Shown here one piece after another: positions 39,196 to 51,761 of a stretch of DNA of 64,000 nucleotides. The stretch's first letter is position 1. Each line of letters begins with the position of its first letter. The notes under the pieces are model-generated. The model was not told where the DNA came from. It was given only the letters and a program-made list of their open reading frames with translations, and did no database searches. This DNA is from Luidia sarsii (taxonomy: Eukaryota; Echinodermata; Asteroidea; Paxillosida; Luidiidae). A program made the translations under genes and the position numbers. The DNA is taken from assembly GCA_949987565.1 (NCBI GenBank), contig OX465120.1:11827080-11891079 (forward strand), read 5' to 3'.

Positions 39196-41969
39196 GATTT
39201 GCAAAGCATAACTTTCTCTCTACTGATACTCTCCGACGTCAATGTTTACAAGTCATTGCGCACTCGGAGCGCTCAGACACGTAAGGGGTCGTTGCCTTTC
39301 CCTCAAAATTCATCAAAAGAAATGTTCTCAAACCTGGTAAGTTTGATCACCTATCTTTAGAGTATTCCCAGGGCTGTTTGTAGGCCAAATTTTAGTGGTT
39401 TTGAGTTAATATTAGAGGGACTATTGATTTGCAAAGCATAACTTTCACTCTACTGATACTCTCCGCCGTTCAATGTTTACAAGTGATTGCGCACTCGGAG
39501 CGCAATGTAGACACATGAGGGGTCGTTGCCTTTCCCTCAGAATTCATCAAAGGAAATATTCTCAAACCTGGGAAGTTTGATCACCAATCGTTAGAATATT
39601 CCCAGGGCTGTTTGTAGGCCAAATTTTAGTGGTTTTGAGTTATTATTAGAGGGACTATTGATTTGCAAAGCATAACTTTCTCTCTACTGATACTCTCCGC
39701 CGTTCAATGTTTACAAGTCATTGCGCACTCGGAGCGCACAGACACACGAGGGGTCGTTGCCTTTCCCTCAGAATTCATCAAAGAAAACATTCTCAAACCT
39801 GGTAACTGTGATCACCAATCGTTAGAGTATTCCCAGGGCTGTTTATAGACCAAATTTTAGTGGTTTTGAGTTAATATTAGAGGGGCTATTGATTTGCAAA
39901 GCATAACTTTCTCTCTACTGATACTCTCCGCCGTTCAATGTTTACAAGTCATTGCGCACTCGGAGCGCTCAGACACATAAGGGGTCGTGGCCTTGCCCTC
40001 AAAATTCATCAAAAGAAATGTTCTCAAACCTGGTAAGTTTGATCACCTATCTTTAGAGTATTCCCAGGACTGTTTGTAGGGCAATTTTTAGTGGTTTTGA
40101 GTTAATATTAGAGGGACTATTGATTTGCAAAGCATAACTTTCTCTCTACTGATACTCTCCGCCGTTCAATGTTTACAAGTGATTGCGCACTCGGAGCGCA
40201 CAGACACATGAGGGGTCGTTGCCTTTCCCTCAGAATTCATCAAAGGAAATATTCTCAAACCTGGGAAGTTTGATCACCAATCGTTAGAGTATTCCCAGGG
40301 CTGTTTGTAGGCCAAATTTTAGTGGTTTTGAGTTATTATTAGAGGGACTATTGATTTGCAAAGCATAACTTTCTCTCTACTGATACTCTCCGCCGTTCAA
40401 TGTTTACAAGTCATTGCGCACTCGGAGCGCTCAGACACATAAGGGGTCGTTGCCTTGCCCTCAAAATTCATCAAAAGAAATGTTCTCAAACCTGGTAAGT
40501 TTGATCACCTATCTTTAGAGTATTCCCAGGACTGTTTGTAGGGCAATTTTTAGTGGTTTTGAGTTAATATTAGAGGGACTATTGATTTGCAAAGCATAAC
40601 TTTCTCTCTACTGATACTCTCCGCCGTTCAATGTTTACAAGTGATTGCGCACTCGGAGCGCACAGACACATGAGGGGTCGTTGCCTTTCCCTCAGAATTC
40701 ATCAAAGGAAATATTCTCAAACCTGGGAAGTTTGATCACCAATCGTTAGAGTATTCCCAGGGCTGTTTGTAGGCCAAATTTTAGTGGTTTTGAGTTATTA
40801 TTAGAGGGACTATTGATTTGCAAAGCATAACTTTCTCTCTACTGATACTCTCCGCCGTTCAATGTTTACAAGTCATTGCGCACTCGGAGCGCACAGACAC
40901 ATGAGGGGTCGTTGCCTTTCCCTCAGAATTCATCAAAGAAAACATTCTCAAACCTGGTAACTCTGATCACCAATCGTTAGAGTATTCCCAGGGCTGTTTA
41001 TAGACCAAATTTTAGTGGTTTTGAGTTAATATTAGAGGGGCTATTGATTTGCAAAGCATAACTTTCTCTCTACTGATACTCTCCGCCGTTCAATGTTTAC
41101 AAGTCGATGCGCACTCGGAGCGCTCAGACACATAAGGGGTCGTTGCCTTGCCCTCAAAATTCATCAAAAGAAATGTTCTCAAACCTGGTAAGTTTGATCA
41201 CCTATCTTTAGAGTATTCCCAGGACTGTTTGTAGGGCAATTTTTAGTGGTTTTGAGTTAATATTAGAGGGACTATTGATTTGCAAAGCATAACTTTCTCT
41301 CTACTGATACTCTCCGCCGTTCAATGTTTACAAGTCATTGCGCACTCGGAGCGCACAGACACATGAGGGGTCGTTGCCTTTCCCTCAGAATTCATCAAAG
41401 AAAACATTCTCAAACCTGGTAACTCTGATCACCAATCGTTAGAGTATACCAAGGGCTATTTGTGAGCCAAATTTCAGTGGTTTTGAGTTAATATTAGAGG
41501 GACTTTTGATTTACAAAGTATAACTTTCTCTCTACTGATAGCCTCCGCCGTTCAATGTTTACAAGTGATTGCGCACTCGGAGCGCACAGACACACGAGGG
41601 GTCGTTGCCTTTCCCTCAAAAGTCATCAAAGGAAATATTCTCAAACCTGGAAAGTTTGATCACCAATCGTTAGAGTATTCCAAGGGCTATTTGTGAGCCA
41701 AATTTCAGTGGTTTTGAGTTAATATTAGAGTGACTATTGATTTCCAAAGCGGAACTTTCTCTCTACTGATACTCTCCGCCGTTCAATGTTTACAAGTCAT
41801 TGCGCACTCGGAGCGCACAGACACATGAGGGGTCGTTGCCTTTCCCTCAGAATTCATCAAAGAAAACATTCTCAAACCTGGTAACTCTGATCACCAATCG
41901 TTAGAGTATTCCCAGGGCTGTTTATAGACCAAATTTTAGTGGTTTTGAGTTAATAATAGAGGGGCTATT
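39196..41969 (+). repeat. 12-mer variant of the 10-mer HOR, unit 2 (2774 bp)
   Basis: Same order as the 10-mer, but the B-A pair at 39891-40352 is repeated at 40353-40814, adding 462 bp. The first copy carries the private GTCGTGGCC change (near 39986), the second does not. Confidence 0.92.
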
Positions 41970-44281
41970 GATTTGCAAAGCATAACTTTCTCTCTACTGA
42001 TACTCTCCGACGTCAATGTTTACAAGTCATTGCGCACTCGGAGCGCTCAGACACGTAAGGGGTCGTTGCCTTTCCCTCAAAATTCATCAAAAGAAATGTT
42101 CTCAAACCTGGTAAGTTTGATCACCTATCTTTAGAGTATTCCCAGGGCTGTTTGTAGGCCAAATTTTAGTGGTTTTGAGTTAATATTAGAGGGACTATTG
42201 ATTTGCAAAGCATAACTTTCACTCTACTGATACTCTCCGCCGTTCAATGTTTACAAGTGATTGCGCACTCGGAGCGCAATGTAGACACATGAGGGGTCGT
42301 TGCCTTTCCCTCAGAATTCATCAAAGGAAATATTCTCAAACCTGGGAAGTTTGATCACCAATCGTTAGAATATTCCCAGGGCTGTTTGTAGGCCAAATTT
42401 TAGTGGTTTTGAGTTATTATTAGAGGGACTATTGATTTGCAAAGCATAACTTTCTCTCTACTGATACTCTCCGCCGTTCAATGTTTACAAGTCATTGCGC
42501 ACTCGGAGCGCACAGACACACGAGGGGTCGTTGCCTTTCCCTCAGAATTCATCAAAGAAAACATTCTCAAACCTGGTAACTGTGATCACCAATCGTTAGA
42601 GTATTCCCAGGGCTGTTTATAGACCAAATTTTAGTGGTTTTGAGTTAATATTAGAGGGGCTATTGATTTGCAAAGCATAACTTTCTCTCTACTGATACTC
42701 TCCGCCGTTCAATGTTTACAAGTCATTGCGCACTCGGAGCGCTCAGACACATAAGGGGTCGTGGCCTTGCCCTCAAAATTCATCAAAAGAAATGTTCTCA
42801 AACCTGGTAAGTTTGATCACCTATCTTTAGAGTATTCCCAGGACTGTTTGTAGGGCAATTTTTAGTGGTTTTGAGTTAATATTAGAGGGACTATTGATTT
42901 GCAAAGCATAACTTTCTCTCTACTGATACTCTCCGCCGTTCAATGTTTACAAGTGATTGCGCACTCGGAGCGCACAGACACATGAGGGGTCGTTGCCTTT
43001 CCCTCAGAATTCATCAAAGGAAATATTCTCAAACCTGGGAAGTTTGATCACCAATCGTTAGAGTATTCCCAGGGCTGTTTGTAGGCCAAATTTTAGTGGT
43101 TTTGAGTTATTATTAGAGGGACTATTGATTTGCAAAGCATAACTTTCTCTCTACTGATACTCTCCGCCGTTCAATGTTTACAAGTCATTGCGCACTCGGA
43201 GCGCACAGACACATGAGGGGTCGTTGCCTTTCCCTCAGAATTCATCAAAGAAAACATTCTCAAACCTGGTAACTCTGATCACCAATCGTTAGAGTATTCC
43301 CAGGGCTGTTTATAGACCAAATTTTAGTGGTTTTGAGTTAATATTAGAGGGGCTATTGATTTGCAAAGCATAACTTTCTCTCTACTGATACTCTCCGCCG
43401 TTCAATGTTTACAAGTCGATGCGCACTCGGAGCGCTCAGACACATAAGGGGTCGTTGCCTTGCCCTCAAAATTCATCAAAAGAAATGTTCTCAAACCTGG
43501 TAAGTTTGATCACCTATCTTTAGAGTATTCCCAGGACTGTTTGTAGGGCAATTTTTAGTGGTTTTGAGTTAATATTAGAGGGACTATTGATTTGCAAAGC
43601 ATAACTTTCTCTCTACTGATACTCTCCGCCGTTCAATGTTTACAAGTCATTGCGCACTCGGAGCGCACAGACACATGAGGGGTCGTTGCCTTTCCCTCAG
43701 AATTCATCAAAGAAAACATTCTCAAACCTGGTAACTCTGATCACCAATCGTTAGAGTATACCAAGGGCTATTTGTGAGCCAAATTTCAGTCGTTTTGAGT
43801 TAATATTAGAGGGACTTTTGATTTACAAAGTATAACTTTCTCTCTACTGATACCCTCCGCAGTTCAATGTTTACAAGTGATTGCGCACTCGGAGCGCACA
43901 GACACACGAGGGGTCGTTGCCTTTCCCTCAAAATTCATCAAAGGAAATATTCTCAAACCTGGAAAGTTTGATCACCAATCGTTAGAGTATTCCAAGGGCT
44001 ATTTGTGAGCCAAATTTCAGTGGTTTTGAGTTAATATTAGAGTGACTATTGATTTCCAAAGCGGAACTTTCTCTCTACTGATACTCTCCGCCGTTCAATG
44101 TTTACAAGTCACTGCGCACTCGGAGCGCACAGACACATGAGGGGTCGTTGCCTTTCCCTCAGAATTCATCAAAGAAAACATTCTCAAACCTGGTAACTCT
44201 GATCACCAATCGTTAGAGTATTCCCAGGGCTGTTTATAGACCAAATTTTAGTGGTTTTGAGTTAATATTAGAGGGGCTATT
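41970..44281 (+). repeat. 10-mer higher-order repeat, unit 3 (2312 bp)
   Basis: Returns to ten monomers. It has the GTCGTGGCC change (42759) also seen in unit 2. Near its end it takes CAGTCGTTTTGAG and CCCTCCGCAGTTC variants in place of TAGCCTCC, so the right part was exchanged with the tail-type series. Confidence 0.9.
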
Positions 44282-47200
44282 GATTTGCAAAGCATAACTT
44301 TCTCTCTACTGATACTCTCCGCCGTTTAATGTTTACAAGTCGATGCGCACTCGGAGCGCTCAGACACATAAGGGGTCGTTGCCTTGCCCTCAAAATTCAT
44401 CAGAAGAAATGTTCTCAAACCTGGTAAGTTTGATCACCTATCTTTAGAGTATTCCCAGGACTGTTTGTAGGGCAATTTTTAGTGGTTTTGAGTTAATATT
44501 AGAGGGACTATTGATTTGCAAAGCATAACTTTCTCTCTACTGATACTCTCCGCCGTTCAATGTTTACAAGTGATTGCGCACTCGGAGCGCACAGACACAT
44601 GAGGGGTCGTTGCCTTTCCCTCAGAATTCATCAAAGAAAACATTCTCAAACCTGGTAACTCTGATCACCAATCGTTAGAGTATACCAAGGGCTATTTGTG
44701 AGCCAAATTTCAGTGGTTTTGAGTTAATATTAGAGGGACTTTTGATTTACAAAGTATAACTTTCTCTCTACTGATACCCTCCGCCGTTCAATGTTTACAA
44801 GTGATTGCGCACTCGGAGCGCACAGACACACGAGGGGTCGTTGCCTTTCCCTCAAAATTCATCAAAGGAAATATTCTCAAACCTGGAAAGTTTGATCACC
44901 AATCGTTAGAGTATTCCAAGGGCTATTTGTGAGCCAAATTTCAGTGGTTTTGAGTTAATATTAGAGTGACTATTGATTTCCAAAGCGGAACTTTCTCTCT
45001 ACTGATACTCTCCGCCGTTCAATGTTTACAAGTCATTGCGCACTCGGAGCGCACAGACACATGAGGGGTCGTTGCCTTTCCCTCAGAATTCATCAAAGAA
45101 AACATTCTCAAACCTGGTAACTCTGATCACCAATCGTTAGAGTATTCCCAGGGCTGTTTATAGACCAAATTTTAGTGGTTTTGAGTTAATATTAGAGGGG
45201 CTATTGATTTGCAAACCATAACTTTCTCTCTACTGATACTCTCCGCCGTTTAATGTTTACAAGTCGATGCGCACTCGGAGCGCTCAGACACATAAGGGGT
45301 CGTTGCCTTGCCCTCAAAATTCATCAAAAGAAATGTTCTCAAACCTGGTAAGTTTGATCACCTATCTTTAGAGTATTCCCAGGACTGTTTGTAGGGCAAT
45401 TTTTAGTGGTTTTGAGTTAATATTAGAGGGACTATTGATTTGCAAAGCATAACTTTCTCTCTACTGATACTCTCCGCCGTTCAATGTTTACAAGTGATTG
45501 CGCACTCGGAGCGCACAGACACATGAGGGGTCGTTGCCTTTCCCTCAGAATTCATCAAAGAAAACATTCTCAAACCTGGTAACTCTGATCACCAATCGTT
45601 AGAGTATACCAAGGGCTATTTGTGAGCCAAATTTCAGTGGTTTTGAGTTAATATTAGAGGGACTTTTGATTTACAAAGTATAACTTTCTCTCTACTGATA
45701 CCCTCCGCCGTTCAATGTTTACAAGTGATTGCGCACTCGGAGCGCACAGACACACGAGGGGTCGTTGCCTTTCCCTCAAAATTCATCAAAGGAAATATTC
45801 TCAAACCTGGTAACTGTGATCACCAATCGTTAGAGTATTCCCAGGGCTGTTTATAGACCAAATTTTAGTGGTTTTGAGTTAATATTAGAGGGGCTATTGA
45901 TTTGCAAAGCATAACTTTCTCTCTACTGATACTCTCCGCCGTTCAATGTTTACAAGTCATTGCGCACTCGGAGCGCTAAGACACATAAGGGGTCGTTGCC
46001 TTGCCCTCAAAATTCATCAAAAGAAATGTTCTCAAACCTGGTAAGTTTGATCACCTATCTTTAGAGTATTCCCAGGACTGTTTGTAGGGCAATTTTTAGT
46101 GGTTTTGAGTTAATATTAGAGGGACTATTGATTTGCAAAGCATAACTTTCTCTCTACTGATACTCTCCGCCGTTCAATGTTTACAAGTGATTGCGCACTC
46201 GGAGCGCACAGACACATGAGGGGTCGTTGCCTTTCCCTCAGAATTCATCAAAGGAAATATTCTCAAACCTGGGAAGTTTGATCACCAATCGTTAGAGTAT
46301 TCCCAGGGCTGTTTGTAGGCCAAATTTTAGTGGTTTTGAGTTATTATTAGAGGGACTATTGATTTGCAAAGCATAACTTTCTCTCTACTGATACTCTCCG
46401 CCGTTCAATGTTTACAAGTGATTGCGCACTCGGAGCGCACAGACACATGAGGGGTCGTTGCCTTTCCCTCAGAATTCATCAAAGAAAACATTCTCAAACC
46501 TGGTAACTCTGATCACCAATCGTTAGAGTATACCAAGGGCTATTTGTGAGCCAAATTTCAGTCGTTTTGAGTTAATATTAGAGGGACTTTTGATTTACAA
46601 AGTATAACTTTCTCTCTACTGATACCCTCCGCCGTTCAATGTTTACAAGTGATTGCGCACTCGGAGCGCACAGACACACGAGGGGTCGTTGCCTTTCCCT
46701 CAAAATTCATCAAAGGAAATATTCTCAAACCTGGAAAGTTTGATCACCAATCGTTAGAGTATTCCAAGGGCTATTTGTGAGCCAAATTTCAGTGGTTTTG
46801 AGTTAATATTAGAGTGACTATTGATTTCCAAAGCGGAACTTTCTCTCTACTGATACTCTCCGCCGTTCAATGTTTACAAGTCACTGCGCACTCGGAGCGC
46901 ACAGACACATGAGGGGTCGTTGCCTTTCCCTCAGAATTCATCAAAGAAAACATTCTCAAACCTGGTAACTCTGATCACCAATCGTTAGAGTATTCCCAGG
47001 GCTGTTTATAGACCAAATTTTAGTGGTTTTGAGTTAATATTAGAGGGGCTATTGATTTGCAAAGCATAACTTTCTCTCTACTGATACTCTCCGCCGTTTA
47101 ATGTTTACAAGTCGATGCGCACTCGGAGCGCTCAGACACATAAGGGGTCGTTGCCTTGCCCTCAAAATTCATCAAAAGAAATGTTCTCAAACCTGGTAAG

Positions 47201-47746
47201 TTTGATCACCTATCTTTAGAGTATTCCCAGGACTGTTTGTAGGGCAATTTTTAGTGGTTTTGAGTTAATATTAGAGGGACTATTGATTTGCAAAGCATAA
47301 CTTTCTCTCTACTGATACTCTCCGCCGTTCAATGTTTACAAGTGATTGCGCACTCGGAGCGCACAGACACATGAGGGGTCGTTGCCTTTCCCTCAGAATT
47401 CATCAAAGAAAACATTCTCAAACCTGGTAACTCTGATCACCAATCGTTAGAGTATACCAAGGGCTATTTGTGAGCCAAATTTCAGTGGTTTTGAGTTAAT
47501 ATTAGAGGGACTTTTGATTTACAAAGTATAACTTTCTCTCTACTGATACCCTCCGCCGTTCAATGTTTACAAGTGATTGCGCACTCGGAGCGCACAGACA
47601 CACGAGGGGTCGTTGCCTTTCCCTCAAAATTCATCTAAGGAAATATTCTCAAACCTGGAAAGTTTGATCACCAATCGTTAGAGTATTCCAAGGGCTATTT
47701 GTGAGGCAAATTTCAGTGGTTTTGAGTTAATATTAGAGTGACTATT

Positions 47747-47894
47747 GATTTCCAAAGCGGAACTTTCTCTCTACTGATACTCTCCGCCGTTCAATGTTTA
47801 CAAGTGATTGTACACTCCGACCGCCCAGACACATGAGGGGTCGTTGCCTTTCCCTCAAAATTATTTCTGTCGAGTTAATATTAAAGGGAATATT
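47747..47894 (+). repeat. Truncated 148-bp monomer left of insert 4
   Basis: Same broken monomer, with GTCGAGTTAATATT at the junction (GTCTAG in copies 1-3). Confidence 0.9.
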
Positions 47895-47990
47895 GATTTC
47901 CAAAGCACAACTTTCCTTCACACAGTAAGGACTGTGCATTTAGCACGTTAATTTGTCATATAGTTTTTCCAAAAATATCGGGACTCTATT

Positions 47991-48031
47991 CGTCAGTAGT
48001 ATGCAGCGCCCTCTATCAGGCAAACAGGTCT
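47991..48031 (+). repeat. Insert direct repeat, left, copy 4
   Basis: 41 bp, partner at 48579-48618 (588 bp start to start because of the T6 run). Confidence 0.93.
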
Positions 48032-48074
48032 GGGTGGATGATTACAAGGGGTGGTCATCCTCTCAGACCTGTTT
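48022..48074 (+). other. Long hairpin in insert, copy 4
   Basis: 20-nt arms and 13-nt loop, unchanged. The ORF ATG (48038) lies in the left arm. Confidence 0.9.
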
Positions 48075-48346
48075 TTCCAAACATGCACAAGAATAACAAT
48101 GAAATTGAAGGCGTTTTTTCTTTAAATCAGTTTGAAGTACAAAATTGGACGCGGAGAAGATGGTCTAGTAAATATCTGATTGAATCCTTATCAAAAAATA
48201 TTCCTGCCTTGGAGGAAATGCATCATATTACAAGATGGGATTTTGTTTTTTCAGCTCGCACAACAGTGGGGCGAAATAGTGTTTTTTACGAGTATAGGGA
48301 TATATGTGTTATCGTGGGACGAAAATGGGGCGATGTATTAGCATAA
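48038..48346 (+). CDS. Insert ORF, T6 form, 102 codons, copy 4; unknown, doubtful gene
   Basis: Longest ATG-started ORF in the window. No domain or family is recognised. The 102-residue product has a basic aromatic patch WTRRRW (37-42), a YEYRDICVIV stretch (84-93) and no signal peptide or membrane helix. The first half is shared with copies 1-3; the part after residue 83 exists only where the T run is six. The start codon is buried in a strong hairpin, there is no upstream ATG, and I see no promoter. Substitutions among copies in this region are all replacements or frameshifts. It could be part of an exon or a dead element, but the evidence leans against a functional protein. Confidence 0.25.
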   Translation: MITRGGHPLRPVFPNMHKNNNEIEGVFSLNQFEVQNWTRRRWSSKYLIESLSKNIPALEEMHHITRWDFVFSARTTVGRNSVFYEYRDICVIVGRKWGDVLA

Positions 48347-48578
48347 CTCTAAAACATCATTTTTCAATCTATTTGGTATAAGCTAGTGAAAATAGACAAA
48401 TGTGTGCATGCAGCTTAAGAAGAGCTCTGGTGCATTTAGATATATATCACGAAACTGGAGATTAATTCGTAATAAAAACATATTTACATGGAATAAGCCC
48501 AGAGCTCAGGTATAGCGGGTGTAATATTAAATAACAACAAGCGCAAGGGGGCGGTAGACATTTCATGTTATGTCCTCT

Positions 48579-48618
48579 CGTCAGTATTATGCAGCGCCCT
48601 CTATCAGGAAACAGGTCT
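48579..48618 (+). repeat. Insert direct repeat, right, copy 4
   Basis: 40-bp partner of 47991-48031. Confidence 0.93.
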
Positions 48619-48624
48619 CGCTCG

Positions 48625-48835
48625 AAACGTGATTAAACACTCGGAGCGACCAGACACATGAGGAATCGTTGCCTTTATCTTAAAATTTAAGACTAAAATA
48701 TGTTCTCCAACCGGGATAGTTTGATAACCTATGGTTAGACAATTCCTAGGGCTGCATACAGGTAAAATTTTAAATCTCTCGAGTTAATACTGATGGTTCT
48801 TTTGAATTTTAAAGCCAAACTCTCTCTACTGAGCG
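48625..48835 (+). repeat. Divergent flank of insert 4, cut by an out-of-phase deletion
   Basis: The divergent partial monomer is present to the CCAAAC at about 48820. Then the sequence jumps through TCTCTCTACTGA straight into GCGCTAAGACAC. Compared with copy 5, 505 bp are missing, which is two monomers plus 43 bp, so the array changes phase here. Confidence 0.85.
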
Positions 48836-49680
48836 CTAAGACACATAAGGGGTCGTTGCCTTTCCCTCAAATTTAATGAAAAGAAATGTTCTCAAACCTG
48901 GTAAGTTAGATCACCTATCTTTAGAGCATTCCAAGGGCTGTTTGTAGGCCAATTTTTAGTGGTTTTGAGTTAATATTAGAGGGACTATTGATTTGCAAAG
49001 CGTTACTTTCTCTCTACTGATACTCTCCGCCGTTCAATGTTTACAAGTCATTGCGCACTCGGAGCGCTCAGACACATGAGGGGTCGTTGCCTTTCCCTCA
49101 AAATTCATCAAAAGAAATGTTCTCAAACCTTGTAAGTTAAATCACCTATCTTTAGAGCATTGCAAGGGCTGTTTGTAGGCCAAATTTGAGTGGTTTTGAG
49201 TTAATATTAGAGGGACTATTGATTTCAAAAGCATAACTTTCTGTCTACTGATACTCTCCGCCGTCAATGTTTACAAGTTATTGCGCACTCGGAGCGCTCA
49301 GACACATAAGGGGTCATTGCCTTTCCCTCAAAATTCATAAAAAGAAATGTTCTCAAACCTGGTAAGTTTGATCACCTATCTTTAGAGTATTCCCAGGGCT
49401 GTTTGTAGGCCAAATTTTAGTGGTTTTGAGTTAATATTAGAGGGACCATGATTTGCAAAGCATAACTTTCTCTCTACTGATACTCTCCGCCGTTCAATGT
49501 TTACAAGTGATTGCGCACTCGGAGCGCACAAACACATGAAGGGTCGTTGACTTTCCCTCAAAATTCATCAAAAGAAATGTTCTCAAACCTGGGAAGTTTG
49601 ATCACCAATCGTTAGAGTATTCCCAGGGCTGTTTATAGACCAAATTTTAGTGGTTTTGAGTTAATAATAGAGGGGCTATT

Positions 49681-51761
49681 GATTTGCAAAGCATAACTTT
49701 CTCTCTACTGATACTCTCCGACGTCAATGTTTACAAGTCATTGCGCACTCGGAGCGCTCAGACACGTAAGGGGTCGTTGCCTTTCCCTCAAAATTCATCA
49801 AAAGAAATGTTCTCAAACCTGGTAAGTTTGATCACCTATCTTTAGAGTATTCCCAGGGCTGTTTGTAGGCCAAATTTTAGTGGTTTTGAGTTAATATTAG
49901 AGGGACTATTGATTTGCAAAGCATAACTTTCACTCTACTGATACTCTCCGCCGTTCAATGTTTACAAGTGATTGCGCACTCGGAGCGCAATGTAGACACA
50001 TGAGGGGTCGTTGCCTTTCCCTCAGAATTCATCAAAGGAAATATTCTCAAACCTGGGAAGTTTGATCACCAATCGTTAGAATATTCCCAGGGCTGTTTGT
50101 AGGCCAAATTTTAGTGGTTTTGAGTTATTATTAGAGGGACTATTGATTTGCAAAGCATAACTTTCTCTCTACTGATACTCTCCGCCGTTCAATGTTTACA
50201 AGTCATTGCGCACTCGGAGCGCACAGACACACGAGGGGTCGTTGCCTTTCCCTCAGAATTCATCAAAGAAAACATTCTCAAACCTGGTAACTGTGATCAC
50301 CAATCGTTAGAGTATTCCCAGGGCTGTTTATAGACCAAATTTTAGTGGTTTTGGGTTAATATTAGAGGGGCTATTGATTTGCAAAGCATAACTTTCTCTC
50401 TACTGATACTCTCCGCCGTTCAATGTTTACAAGTCGATGCGCACTCGGAGCGCTCAGACACATAAGGGGTCGTTGCCTTGCCCTCAAAATTCATCAAAAG
50501 AAATGTTCTCAAACCTGGTAAGTTTGATCACCTATCTTTAGAGTATTCCCAGGACTGTTTGTAGGGCAATTTTTAGTGGTTTTGAGTTAATATTAGAGGG
50601 ACTATTGATTTGCAAAGCATAACTTTCTCTCTACTGATACTCTCCGCCGTTCAATGTTTACAAGTGATTGCGCACTCGGAGCGCACAGACACATGAGGGG
50701 TCGTTGCCTTTCCCTCAGAATTCATCAAAGGAAATATTCTCAAACCTGGGAAGTTTGATCACCAATCGTTAGAGTATTCCCAGGGCTGTTTGTAGGCCAA
50801 ATTTTAGTGGTTTTGAGTTATTATTAGAGGGACTATTGATTTGCAAAGCATAACTTTCTCTCTACTGATACTCTCCGCCGTTCAATGTTTACAAGTCATT
50901 GCGCACTCGGAGCGCACAGACACATGAGGGGTCGTTGCCTTTCCCTCAGAATTCATCAAAGAAAACATTCTCAAACCTGGTAACTCTGATCACCAATCGT
51001 TAGAGTATTCCCAGGGCTGTTTATAGACCAAATTTTAGTGGTTTTGAGTTAATATTAGAGGGGCTATTGATTTGCAAAGCATAACTTTCTCTCTACTGAT
51101 ACTCTCCGCCGTTCAATGTTTACAAGTCGATGCGCACTCGGAGCGCTCAGACACATAAGGGGTCGTTGCCTTGCCCTCAAAATTCATCAAAAGAAATGTT
51201 CTCAAACCTGGTAAGTTTGATCACCTATCTTTAGAGTATTCCCAGGACTGTTTGTAGGGCAATTTTTAGTGGTTTTGAGTTAATATTAGAGGGACTATTG
51301 ATTTGCAAAGCATAACTTTCTCTCTACTGATACTCTCCGCCGTTCAATGTTTACAAGTCATTGCGCACTCGGAGCGCACAGACACATGAGGGGTCGTTGC
51401 CTTTCCCTCAGAATTCATCAAAGAAAACATTCTCAAACCTGGTAACTCTGATCACCAATCGTTAGAGTATACCAAGGGCTATTTGTGAGCCAAATTTCAG
51501 TGGTTTTGAGTTAATATTAGAGTGACTATTGATTTACAAAGTATAACTTTCTCTCTACTGATAGCCTCCGCCGTTCAATGTTTACAAGTCATTGCGCACT
51601 CGGAGCGCACAGACACATGAGGGGTCGTTGCCTTTCCCTCAGAATTCATCAAAGAAAACATTCTCAAACCTGGTAACTCTGATCACCAATCGTTAGAGTA
51701 TTCCCAGGGCTGTTTATAGACCAAATTTTAGTGGTTTTGAGTTAATAATAGAGGGGCTATT
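49681..51761 (+). repeat. 9-mer variant of the 10-mer HOR (2081 bp)
   Basis: Monomers 1-8 as in the 10-mer. The last one is a fusion of monomers 9 and 10: it has GATTTACAAAGTATAAC and TAGCCTCC from monomer 9, then CATTGCGCAC with CACATGAGG from monomer 10. The switch lies between about 51565 and 51589. Confidence 0.9.

Larger units (their letters stand above)
31163..47915 (+). repeat. Satellite block 4
   Basis: About 72 monomers with no gene. 31802-35728 repeats 21041-24967. 36884-44281 is three tandem HOR copies of 10, 12 and 10 monomers. 44282-45205 is four monomers that begin to repeat at 45206. 45206-47915 is the tail that leads to insert 4. GACGTC markers lie at 36923, 39235 and 42009. 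The open frames at 34635, 37351, 39663 and 42437 start at TTG and are read-throughs of HOR-equivalent monomers. Confidence 0.96.
47916..48624 (+). other. Non-satellite insert, copy 4
   Basis: One base shorter than copies 1-3 because of a six-T run. Nearly identical to copy 5. The stop-to-stop frame containing the ORF is open from 47897 to 48346 (149 codons), with no ATG before 48038. A pyrimidine-rich stretch ending CACACAG at the left edge resembles a splice acceptor, and AATAAA lies at 48471-48476. These could mark an exon but are equally likely to be chance. Confidence 0.85.

Noticed and set aside
47742..47939. 65-codon minus-strand ORF (also 57534-57731)
   Set aside because: It spans the truncated monomer and the insert edge. 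It exists only in copies 4 and 5 because of one base (GTCGAG against GTCTAG, which gives a minus-strand stop). No domain is recognised.
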